Origin: JAGLYP01 sp034659435
GTDB taxonomy: Bacteria; Patescibacteriota; Patescibacteriia; Patescibacteriales; UBA12075
Reading direction: 5' to 3'
Assembly: GCA_034659435.1 (NCBI GenBank)
Contig: JAYEHJ010000034.1
Location: forward strand, 1 to 19,887
Length of the DNA: 19,887 nucleotides
This document shows, in pieces, positions 7,378-13,954 of the stretch. Under the pieces are notes generated by a model. That model ran no database searches and was not told the DNA's origin. It worked only from the letters and a program-made list of their open reading frames with translations. The position numbers and the translations under genes were made by a program. The stretch's first letter is position 1, and each line of letters starts with the position of its first letter.

Positions 7378-7456
7378 TCATACACGCTGTTGCACGATGT
7401 AATGAAAAATTCTTAATTCGCCGATAGGCAAATTTTAATCAGGGCAAATTTATTTT
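7378..7456 (+). repeat. Island repeat, copy B (inverted, end of paralogue 2)
   Basis: This is the opposite-orientation copy of the island repeat. It contains GTTGCACGA (7389-7397) and AATGAAAAATTCTTAATTCG, and ends in the stop region of the 387-residue gene (TAA at 7450-7452). With copy C it brackets that gene as terminal-inverted-repeat-like sequences. Confidence 0.75.
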
Positions 7457-8613
7457 TTTGATTCCAAATACTCTTTTACTTGATCCTTGTCGCCAACGAT
7501 CTCAATTTTTACTCCTGGCATTTCTGTTTTTTTACCCAAAGCGCCTTTATGTTCAATCGTAAATCCTGTTAAAGTAAATAAGTCAGGTCTTTCTTTTAAA
7601 CTCGCCACGAACTCTGCCGAAGCATTATTAACTGGCTTTCTACTAAGCCTCATTGAAGGTGTAAAAGCGTCACTAAATTTTTCAACTGGTGTAACTCTTA
7701 ATGTTCCACCTTGTTTGAGTGATAAAATCGAGCGACTATAAAAATTTTTTACTTGCTCAGGCGTAAATGCGTAAGTCGGCAAAGAGTGGAGTCCCATTAT
7801 TTCATCAAATCTATTTTCAGCTATCTCAGTTTCATAAAAATCACCTTTTCTAACGTCGTCAGCTATTTCAGGATCGGATTCAGCAATCGGATCTATGTTG
7901 GTTACAGTACAATCAATGCCTCTTTTGTCTAATTCTCCTTTGATTGGTGAAAAACCACCACCCACAAGCAATAATTCTTTGCCAGATAATGCCTGTAATT
8001 CATCGTCGCTAATTTTTAATAGTCTTTGATATTCAGCTAATGGCCTGGCAGTCTTTTTTTCTTTCTTCATGTCAAGTTCGTGTTCAGCGATCTTTGTTGA
8101 CTCTTGTCGTTCCTCGGTCTTTGCCATTGCTTCGGATAATGCCATAAGTATACTATTCTGCATTTCGTCGCCTTTAAGACTTGATTCAATTTTGCGAACA
8201 CAATATTCAAACATTGGCTTCCCTTTGTAATGTTGTAAAATTTGTTCTAAATGAGCGTATTCTTTCCTGTTTGTTATTTCTTTAGTTAAGTTTGGCGCAA
8301 ATTCAGAATTTTTTAAGGCGGCCTCTGTCAATCGTTTGGTTTCAAAATGTTGAGCATACCCGTTAACCCAGCTTTCAATTTCTTCTTGTCCTTTTGGAAA
8401 ATCAATTTGTTTTCCTTCAACATCATGCCCTTGTGAAGAAAAACGCTCGGTGATTCTACGAATTACCTCCGCTTTTTCAGAATCAGAAAAATCGAGATAA
8501 GCATGCAATTTCTCTTGAGATCCTGCCGGTATTTCAACCTCTGCTGGCACATCTTCTGATGGCTCTTCTTTTTCTGAAACGATATCCTCTTGTGGTAGTT
8601 TTTCAAGATCCAT
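7450..8613 (-). CDS. Methyltransferase-like Rossmann protein, paralogue 2
   Basis: The 387-residue protein has a long acidic/helical N-terminal half (about 1-205, with a charged probable coiled coil near 160-195) and a C-terminal methyltransferase-like domain. Its motifs are LLLVGGGFS (214-222), NIDP (239-242), FDEIMGLHSLPTY (269-281) and LKQGGTLRV (299-307), in the order of class I SAM methyltransferases. It shares each motif with the 336-residue neighbour, including the unusual Pro-Thr/Ser-Tyr after the beta-4 segment, but not the N-terminal half. No signal peptide or membrane helix is seen. It is bracketed by inverted copies of the island repeat (B at its end, C before its start). Its substrate is unknown and methyltransferase activity is inferred from fold signatures only. 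The ATG lacks a Shine-Dalgarno. Confidence 0.78.
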   Translation of the reverse strand: MDLEKLPQEDIVSEKEEPSEDVPAEVEIPAGSQEKLHAYLDFSDSEKAEVIRRITERFSSQGHDVEGKQIDFPKGQEEIESWVNGYAQHFETKRLTEAALKNSEFAPNLTKEITNRKEYAHLEQILQHYKGKPMFEYCVRKIESSLKGDEMQNSILMALSEAMAKTEERQESTKIAEHELDMKKEKKTARPLAEYQRLLKISDDELQALSGKELLLVGGGFSPIKGELDKRGIDCTVTNIDPIAESDPEIADDVRKGDFYETEIAENRFDEIMGLHSLPTYAFTPEQVKNFYSRSILSLKQGGTLRVTPVEKFSDAFTPSMRLSRKPVNNASAEFVASLKERPDLFTLTGFTIEHKGALGKKTEMPGVKIEIVGDKDQVKEYLESKK

Positions 8614-8631
8614 ATTTTGTATTAAACAAAA

Positions 8632-8708
8632 AAATAAATTTGCCCTAATTAATTTGCCCGATATGGCAAAAAGAATTTTTCATTATTTCGTACAACAAGT
8701 TATATCTG
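8632..8708 (-). repeat. Island repeat, copy C (upstream of paralogue 2)
   Basis: This third copy has the same orientation as copy A. It begins AAATAAATTTGCCCTAATTA and contains TTTTTCATTATTTCGTACAAC, then diverges after about 8708. It occupies the same position relative to its gene as copy A does to the 336-residue gene (about 18 and 14 bases before the ATG), so gene plus leader seem to have been duplicated or exchanged as a unit. No matching inverted arm follows to the right. Confidence 0.75.
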
Positions 8709-9173
8709 AACTAATTGTTTTTTCATTTAAAATAAGTTAAAATTATATTATAAATTTCTAATCAAACAGGAGTATGAATGGAAATTATAAATATCTAAGC
8801 AAAAATCCTGTTTGTATGTTAGCACAAAAGTTAAGATTACACAATTTTTGTACTATTGCATAGTCAAGGTTACATTCTGGGGATAATTATTATATATACT
8901 TTGTTATTTCTTGGACACAATTCAAATTAAATATAACAAATTATATATAAATTTATTATTTTTCTTGTTAAAAATTAATTAATATAAAAAAACAATCTTG
9001 CGTGATTTGTTCACGGAATGCTGTAATCAATACGCAAAACTTTTAACGAGATCCCCGATCATTTATTTATAATTTCCCTGCGCGCGCTTGTGTGTCAAAA
9101 ATGACAGAAATGAGAGGACTATATTATGTCGTGAACTACAAAAAATGTGGTCAAGGTGCGTCAAAAACTATGT
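8709..9173. other. Non-coding AT-rich interval with a few palindromic scraps
   Basis: I see no convincing gene here. A possible minus-strand promoter for the island is TTGTGT (about 8918-8923) with TATAAT about 18 bases on (about 8894-8899). GATC-CCC-GATC (about 9052-9062) and GCGCGCGC near 9080 are small GC-rich palindromes, and TGTCA-AAAA-TGACA (9093-9106) is a 5-bp hairpin without a T-tract. The interval separates the T4SS operon from the repeat-flanked island and could be an insertion scar. Promoter coordinates are approximate. Confidence 0.4.
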
Positions 9174-9950
9174 TTAAGGAGTATCAGGAGTGACATGCGG
9201 GAGTGATAATGAGTAACTGCTCTCAATCAACTCATCCAACTCCCCTGCTTCAATTCCACCCAAGTATCCCTGATTATTAACATATACAAAAGGCACTCCG
9301 TTAATTAATAGGGCGTCGGCTTCAAAAATATTATCGTTGATTAATTTTTTAACTGATCCTTTGTTAACGCAGTTTTGCCATTTTTTAACATCCAAACCTG
9401 TCTTTATGGCTGTCTTTCTAAATGCGGCTTGACTTAAATTTGTTGCCTCAGAAAATAATTTTTCATTGTATTCCCAAAACAAACCCTGTTCATCGGCGCA
9501 GCGCGCGGCAACAGCCGCCATATATGACGCAGAGGTAAAATCAGGCTCAGGATAATCTTTCCAAATTAATTTTATTTTATTTTCATACTTTTTTATGCTT
9601 GCCTTTATCATTCTCAATTGCTCGGCGCAATATTCGCAATCATAATCAGAATAAATAAAAATAGTAATCGGCGCATCAGCAAAACCTAAAACCGGATCTT
9701 CTGTCCGCAAAATCGGTTCCTTAATCATATCTTTTAAATTAGGAACTTTGGTAATATACGGATCGGAAATATCAGCGTCTATTTGCCTTGCCTGGCTTGG
9801 ATAACTTTTTTCATTTGTTTCAATTAGGTGATTATAATAATTATCTAAATAAACAGCCAAATAAATACCGAACAAAAACAAAAAAGCCGATAATGAAACA
9901 ATAACAAAAAAATACCCGTAAACTTTATTTTTATTTATTTTTTTTGACAT
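9174..9950 (-). CDS. Membrane-anchored DsbA-family thiol oxidoreductase
   Basis: I place the start at the ATG of 9948-9950 (258 residues); an in-frame TTG at 9963-9965 would add five residues but falls in a foldback repeat. Residues about 11-35 form one membrane anchor and the rest would face outward. The thioredoxin-fold domain has the active site CEYC (105-108) after the strand ITIFIYSDYD, the usual DsbA helical insertion, and the cis-proline in NGVPFVYV (Pro220). It matches the BdbD/DsbA_2 type of CPR and Gram-positive bacteria, which introduces disulfide bonds into exported proteins. As the last gene of the T4SS-like operon it probably oxidises surface parts of that machine or its substrates. 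Two further Cys (151 and 194) may form a structural disulfide. Confidence 0.9.
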   Translation of the reverse strand: MSKKINKNKVYGYFFVIVSLSAFLFLFGIYLAVYLDNYYNHLIETNEKSYPSQARQIDADISDPYITKVPNLKDMIKEPILRTEDPVLGFADAPITIFIYSDYDCEYCAEQLRMIKASIKKYENKIKLIWKDYPEPDFTSASYMAAVAARCADEQGLFWEYNEKLFSEATNLSQAAFRKTAIKTGLDVKKWQNCVNKGSVKKLINDNIFEADALLINGVPFVYVNNQGYLGGIEAGELDELIESSYSLSLPHVTPDTP

Positions 9951-9963
9951 ATAGTATAAATAC

Positions 9964-10046
9964 AAGAGGTTCGGCCTCTACGATTTTTAACGAAATATAT
10001 AATTTTATTAGTTTGATTATACAAAATCGTAGAGGCCGAACCTCTT
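9964..10046. mobile_element. 83-bp foldback element between two T4SS genes
   Basis: The segment 9964-9987 is the exact reverse complement of 10023-10046, giving a perfect 24-bp inverted repeat around a 35-nt AT-rich centre. Each arm also holds a smaller dyad, AGAGG-TTCGG-CCTCT. It begins at the stop codon of the 221-residue gene and ends just before the DsbA start. The arms are GC-rich against their surroundings. The symmetric shape suggests a non-autonomous mobile repeat (MITE/REP-like); a role as an RNA hairpin between the two genes is also possible. Confidence 0.7.
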
Positions 10047-10711
10047 TACTCTCTCCAATAAACATTATCAACTTTCCATGCTCCGTCTTCTATTGTAAAA
10101 TCAATTAAAATATCTTGAGTAAAAGCATTTGAATAGTTATTCATTGTTCCTGTTGCTTCTCTTCTGCGGGTAGAAACCAATACGCCGGCAAAACCTAAGT
10201 CATCGTCAAAATCTTTTAACTCCGATGCAACAGCCTTTGTTGTTATGCCGTAATAAATGGAAGTATCATATTTTTTTTCTTTTTGCTCTTTTATGTAACT
10301 ATCCGACCATTTTTTCATTTTTGAACTCATAAAAATTTTCAAACTGCTAATATTGCCGAAATTGGATTGATTGGAATAAGTTCCAAAACGTTCGGCAAAA
10401 GAACCGGCAATTCTGACTAAATCCTTTTTGCCTACTTGCTCATTTTCTGCTTCAATATCATTTTCCTCAAAATCTCCAATCGTAATTTCTCTCGGCTTTT
10501 TACTTGCGCCGTCTTGGCTGGAATTTATCTGATCTTCATTAATATTAAACGTTTTGGGAATTTCATTATTATCATTATTATCCGTTGCGGAATTCTTATT
10601 TGCACCGTTTATTAAATTTAAAAAATCGCCGGCGAAAAAAACATAAACAATACCGGCCAATAATACTACGCCAACTAAAATAATTATAAAACCAAATATT
10701 TTTTTTTGCAT
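10046..10711 (-). CDS. Membrane-anchored T4SS accessory protein, possibly VirB8/NTF2-like
   Basis: The 221 residues comprise one N-terminal transmembrane helix (about 5-28), a low-complexity linker rich in Asn, Asp and Glu (about 35-95), and a C-terminal folded domain (about 97-221) beginning KKDLVRIAGSFAERFGTYSN and ending DFTIEDGAWKVDNVYWRE. A short cytoplasmic end, one helix, and an external alpha+beta domain ending in a mixed strand is the layout of VirB8/TcpC-like NTF2-fold proteins, which scaffold T4SS channels. No signature motif proves it, so the family call is inference from layout and from lying next to virB4. It follows virB4 by 26 bases and is followed by the foldback element and DsbA. 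Confidence 0.6.
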   Translation of the reverse strand: MQKKIFGFIIILVGVVLLAGIVYVFFAGDFLNLINGANKNSATDNNDNNEIPKTFNINEDQINSSQDGASKKPREITIGDFEENDIEAENEQVGKKDLVRIAGSFAERFGTYSNQSNFGNISSLKIFMSSKMKKWSDSYIKEQKEKKYDTSIYYGITTKAVASELKDFDDDLGFAGVLVSTRRREATGTMNNYSNAFTQDILIDFTIEDGAWKVDNVYWRE

Positions 10712-10737
10712 ATATTTTTATAATTTATTTTATTTAA

Positions 10738-12672
10738 TTAAGCTATTTCCATATCTTTAACGGCTTCTTCTTTACCTTCTTGATTGTTCTCTTGCCCTAA
10801 GTTTTCCGCGAATTCTTTTTTTGCTTCTTCAATTTCCAAAAGCTGGCGCGGATCAGACGTGATTAGCTGATCTTCGGTGTAAGAAGCGACTATTTTAATG
10901 GCCGCGTGCTTTGTGCCGGCAAAAAATATCCCTTCTCCGACTCCGCATTCTAAAAGCAAGTATTTTTCCCCTTCAGTTAAAACAAAAGTTTTCTGCACTA
11001 AATCAATAGAAGCGCTTGACTGCTTTAATAATAACTGCAAAGACGAATTAGTCACAATCGCCTGACCGTAAGGCGAAACCAAAAAATCATTTACGTCTTG
11101 CGTAATAGTGGTTACGCCTAAATAATATTTTCTGCATCTTTTAACCAGAGCGAAAATAAATTTCGCGCTATCCTCATGCTGCATCAGCCACCAAGCTTCA
11201 TCAATTACCAATATGCGCTTTTTGGAAACGCTGCGAACAACATTCCAAATATAATTAATGATCGTGTAAATCGCTATCGGCCTTAATTCATCCTCTAAAT
11301 CACGCACTGAAAAACATACTAAAATATTATCCATTTTAACATTAGTCGGACTGTTGAACAAGCCTGAAAAAGTTCCTTGGGTATATTTTCTAAGCCTCAG
11401 AGCCAAATCAGCCCCGCCTTCCATTCCTTCCATAATATCCTGCAAATCCTGCATAATAGGCGGCTCAACGGTTGCCAAATCGCAATCAGGGGTAATATCT
11501 TTTTTTGCGTAAGTTTCCAATAAAGCGCGGTCAACTACTGAATCTTCTTCATGGTTAAGGTCGCCAAGCATTAAGCGAATCAAGCCTTTAACCGTTATCA
11601 CGGCGCTGCGGATTATATCGCCTGGCCTGGAATCGCCGCCGATTGCGCGCGGCAAATCAAACGGATTAATTTTATTTTCACTGGACAATGACAGATTAAC
11701 ATATGTGCCTCCAACCGCGTCAGATAAATGCTTATACTCATGCTCGGGATCAATTACCATAACTTCGGTTCCCAGCATTAAAGAACGTAAAATTTCCAGC
11801 TTAACCGCATAGCTTTTACCGGCTCCGGAAGTCGCGAATACCACGGTATTGGCGTTTTGCAGGCTAAAGCGGTCAAAAAGAATCAAGCTGTTGTTGTGGC
11901 GGTTTATACCGTATAAAATTCCATTATCAGTAGTCAATTCGCTTGAAATAAAAGGAAATGACGAGGCAATCGGCGATGAATTCATGTTAAAAGTAATATA
12001 TAATTCATCATTCCCAAGAGGCAAAGTGGAATTAAAGCCTTGCTCAGCCTGATAAAAAACTTTTTTTGAATAAACAAGGCGCGAACCGAAAATATTTTCA
12101 ATTTCGCCGGTTAAGCGGCTTAATTCTTCTTTTTTTTCAGTATATATTGTTACATACAGCGCGAATTGAAAAAATTTTTCTATGCCCTGAGTTAAAGCGT
12201 CGCGCAAGGCTTCAATATCTCTTAGAGCTGTTTCGCGCAATGGATCGCGCGCGGCGCCCTTTTCCGCGTCGGAAATTATCTGCGCTTCCAGCCCGCCTAC
12301 TTTCTTTTTTAATTGTTTTAAAATAATAGCGCTTTCAACAGGATAAAAAAACATAGCCACGTCAAAAGTGGAATTAAGATTAATAACCGGCGCGAACCAG
12401 CCAACGCTTATATAGCGCGGATAATTTATAATAAAAATAGTACGCACAAACTTATCTCCCAAAATCAAATAATCCGGATTTATTTTCATGCTGGCGGGAG
12501 CGATTAAATCATTTATTGAAATAATGCCGTGGCGATACGCTTTTTCTTCCTCAATATACTCTTTGGTTATATCAACCGAATGGCTTAATTCTTTAATTGA
12601 TTTTTTCTCGGCTTCCGCGCGCCGCCGCTCCAATTCAAGCTCTTGTTCTTGCGCTTTTTTAGGCTCAAACAT
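10738..12672 (-). CDS. virB4: VirB4-family T4SS ATPase
   Basis: The 644-residue ATPase powers type IV secretion at the inner membrane. After a charged helical start (1-45), residues about 60-270 form the VirB4/TraC N-terminal domain. Walker A is FATSGAGKSY (279-288, Lys286), followed by VMVIDPEHEY. Walker B is RILVIDEAWWLM (486-497, Asp491/Glu492), and a TTITQDV segment (521-527) corresponds to the conserved Gln region of HerA/VirB4 ATPases. All catalytic elements are intact and the length is normal. It lies directly after the TraC-N-like gene (21 bases). No VirD4-type coupling ATPase is visible in the window. Confidence 0.95.
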   Translation of the reverse strand: MFEPKKAQEQELELERRRAEAEKKSIKELSHSVDITKEYIEEEKAYRHGIISINDLIAPASMKINPDYLILGDKFVRTIFIINYPRYISVGWFAPVINLNSTFDVAMFFYPVESAIILKQLKKKVGGLEAQIISDAEKGAARDPLRETALRDIEALRDALTQGIEKFFQFALYVTIYTEKKEELSRLTGEIENIFGSRLVYSKKVFYQAEQGFNSTLPLGNDELYITFNMNSSPIASSFPFISSELTTDNGILYGINRHNNSLILFDRFSLQNANTVVFATSGAGKSYAVKLEILRSLMLGTEVMVIDPEHEYKHLSDAVGGTYVNLSLSSENKINPFDLPRAIGGDSRPGDIIRSAVITVKGLIRLMLGDLNHEEDSVVDRALLETYAKKDITPDCDLATVEPPIMQDLQDIMEGMEGGADLALRLRKYTQGTFSGLFNSPTNVKMDNILVCFSVRDLEDELRPIAIYTIINYIWNVVRSVSKKRILVIDEAWWLMQHEDSAKFIFALVKRCRKYYLGVTTITQDVNDFLVSPYGQAIVTNSSLQLLLKQSSASIDLVQKTFVLTEGEKYLLLECGVGEGIFFAGTKHAAIKIVASYTEDQLITSDPRQLLEIEEAKKEFAENLGQENNQEGKEEAVKDMEIA

Positions 12673-12693
12673 AATTTTTTAGGATATTATAAA

Positions 12694-13380
12694 TCATTCA
12701 CTAACACGTAATTGATTAACATCAACCAGCTTCTGATTAATTGAAGTGGCGGGATTATAAGTATTATAATATAATTCCAAAAGGCTTTGCGTATCAAGCT
12801 GGACTGATTGCAGTCCTATTGAACCGAGGCCGGAAATAATATTATCAACTCTGCGAGTTAATTCAACTTTGCGCCTTTGAAATATATTGCTTTTCATTTT
12901 AATTAAAGTCGCCGGCTTAAATATGTCAAAAAAACGGCTAAAAAAACCTTTCTGTTTGTCAGACAGCGGATTATAAGTTAAAACAACATAAAAGCGCTTG
13001 TTCATAATTTTACTCATTGAAATAAGCTCCTGAATATATTGTATATATTCATTGGTTTGCATCTTTAACAGCTCATTGGTCTGCTCTTTTTCTTTTTGCT
13101 TTAATGATTTTATATAATTTTCAATATTTAACTCGCGCGATTGGATAACGATCTGCAAAGGAAAATCAATATTATTTAAAAAACTGACATAAGCGGAAAT
13201 AATCGCGTTCTGCTCATCTTCGCTTTTTAAGGCAAAATTAATGCTTGAAACCAAAATCACGGCCCGCAAAGTGCCATCGCGCATAATTACCGTGTCTTCT
13301 TTTACTTCCGCGATATCTAAAAATTTTTCCGTAGAGGAAGTAATTTTATTTCTTACCAATTTATTCTTAGACTTAGCCAT
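12694..13380 (-). CDS. TraC-N-like T4SS protein
   Basis: The 228-residue protein lacks any Walker motif. Residues about 20-82 (FLDIAEVKEDTVIMRDGT..., then SSINFALKSEDEQNAIISAY and LQIVIQSR) match the N-terminal, non-ATPase domain of TraC/VirB4 proteins. The rest is helical with a charged middle (90-110) and a strand FYVVLTYNPL. In CPR T4SS clusters such a short TraC-like protein is encoded between PrgI and VirB4, exactly as here. It may pair with the N-terminal domain of the adjacent full VirB4. It has no signal peptide or membrane helix. Its ATG (13378-13380) lies only five bases from the scaffold gap, so upstream extension cannot be excluded, though the start looks natural. Confidence 0.8.
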   Translation of the reverse strand: MAKSKNKLVRNKITSSTEKFLDIAEVKEDTVIMRDGTLRAVILVSSINFALKSEDEQNAIISAYVSFLNNIDFPLQIVIQSRELNIENYIKSLKQKEKEQTNELLKMQTNEYIQYIQELISMSKIMNKRFYVVLTYNPLSDKQKGFFSRFFDIFKPATLIKMKSNIFQRRKVELTRRVDNIISGLGSIGLQSVQLDTQSLLELYYNTYNPATSINQKLVDVNQLRVSE

Positions 13381-13385
13381 ATTTA

Positions 13386-13485
13386 NNNNNNNNNNNNNNN
13401 NNNNNNNNNNNNNNNNNNNNNNNNNNNNNNNNNNNNNNNNNNNNNNNNNNNNNNNNNNNNNNNNNNNNNNNNNNNNNNNNNNNNN
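13386..13485. other. Assembly gap (100 Ns)
   Basis: Exactly 100 undetermined bases, the usual placeholder for a gap of unknown length. It removes the C-terminal end of the PrgI gene and the PrgI/TraC-like junction. Gene order across the gap matches what is expected for this cluster, which supports the join. Confidence 0.99.
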
Positions 13486-13949
13486 AATTTAACGGTTTTA
13501 ATGTTTTCTTTAATTTCTTTATTGGCTTGCGCGTTAACTTCTCCGCGATAAGCGCCACTAGTGTCAACAATCAAAGCCAATTCGCTTAAACGAGAAGCGC
13601 TAATATGCTTTTTGGTTATTGGCGCGTATTCTTTGATTATTTTTTTCGCGTCTTCTATAATATTTTCACCTTCATTAATCCAAACTCTTTTTTTCGGCTT
13701 CTTTGATGTTTGAATAAAATTTAATACAAAAAAATGGAAAGGCATTCCGTTTACTTTAAAAAACGCGAACACGCCGCTTATTGCAAAAATAGCAATGCTT
13801 GAACCTAAAAATAAAGAAAAATCAAAAAATTTATAGCACACAATCATTAGCATAAAACCGAAAAACATAATAATAAACTGCCGCGCCGTTATCGGCCCGA
13901 TAATTTTATCTTCAACATCAATAAATTGCGGTACTGTAAATTGCTGCAT
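13486..13949 (-). CDS. PrgI-family (VirB3-like) T4SS membrane protein, 3' end lost in gap
   Basis: About 154 residues are readable before the gap. It starts MQQFTVPQFIDVEDKIIGP, the typical PrgI opening, followed by a tight pair of transmembrane helices (about 25-43 and 45-66). Next comes the basic motif FIQTSKKPKKRVW and a cytoplasmic tail containing SRLSELALIVDTSG, a segment seen in CPR PrgI proteins. PrgI is the VirB3 counterpart of Gram-positive-type T4SSs and is thought to recruit VirB4 to the membrane; virB4-type genes follow here. It begins five bases after the stop of the 455-residue gene. Any open frame drawn through the Ns is artificial. Confidence 0.88.
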
Positions 13950-13954
13950 AATAT

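Larger units (their letters stand above)
7251..7456. repeat. Large inverted repeat between the two paralogues
   Basis: Copies A and B face each other over ~206 bp. Aligned by eye, the ~80-base arms match at most positions with a few short gaps. The innermost part is the best paired: CGTGTATGAG (7321-7330) pairs perfectly with 7377-7386, then after a two-base AA bulge GTTG (7333-7336) pairs with CAAC (7373-7376). A single strand would fold into a long stem with bulged bases. The right arm overlaps the last codons and stop of the 387-residue gene. It could be a foldback (MITE-like) element, a recombination site or a bidirectional terminator. Confidence 0.75.

Noticed and set aside
7251..7456. 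CRISPR array
   Set aside because: The repeats are few, about 80 bp, in mixed orientation and spaced by whole genes; no short regular repeat-spacer pattern or cas gene occurs in the window.
8768..8863. AGGAG followed by ATG and a 29-codon frame on the plus strand
   Set aside because: The AGGAG is only one base from the ATG, the product has no recognisable feature, and there is no sign of plus-strand transcription here.
9093..9106. Hairpin TGTCA-AAAA-TGACA as terminator of the T4SS operon
   Set aside because: Only five base pairs, AT-rich and without a T-tract on either strand.
8709..9173. tRNA or known structured RNA in the longest non-coding interval
   Set aside because: I found no cloverleaf, CCA end or riboswitch core; the sequence is AT-rich with only short unrelated dyads.
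13373..13570. Open frames crossing the run of Ns
   Set aside because: They are created by unknown bases; only the PrgI portion outside the gap is supported by sequence and family match.
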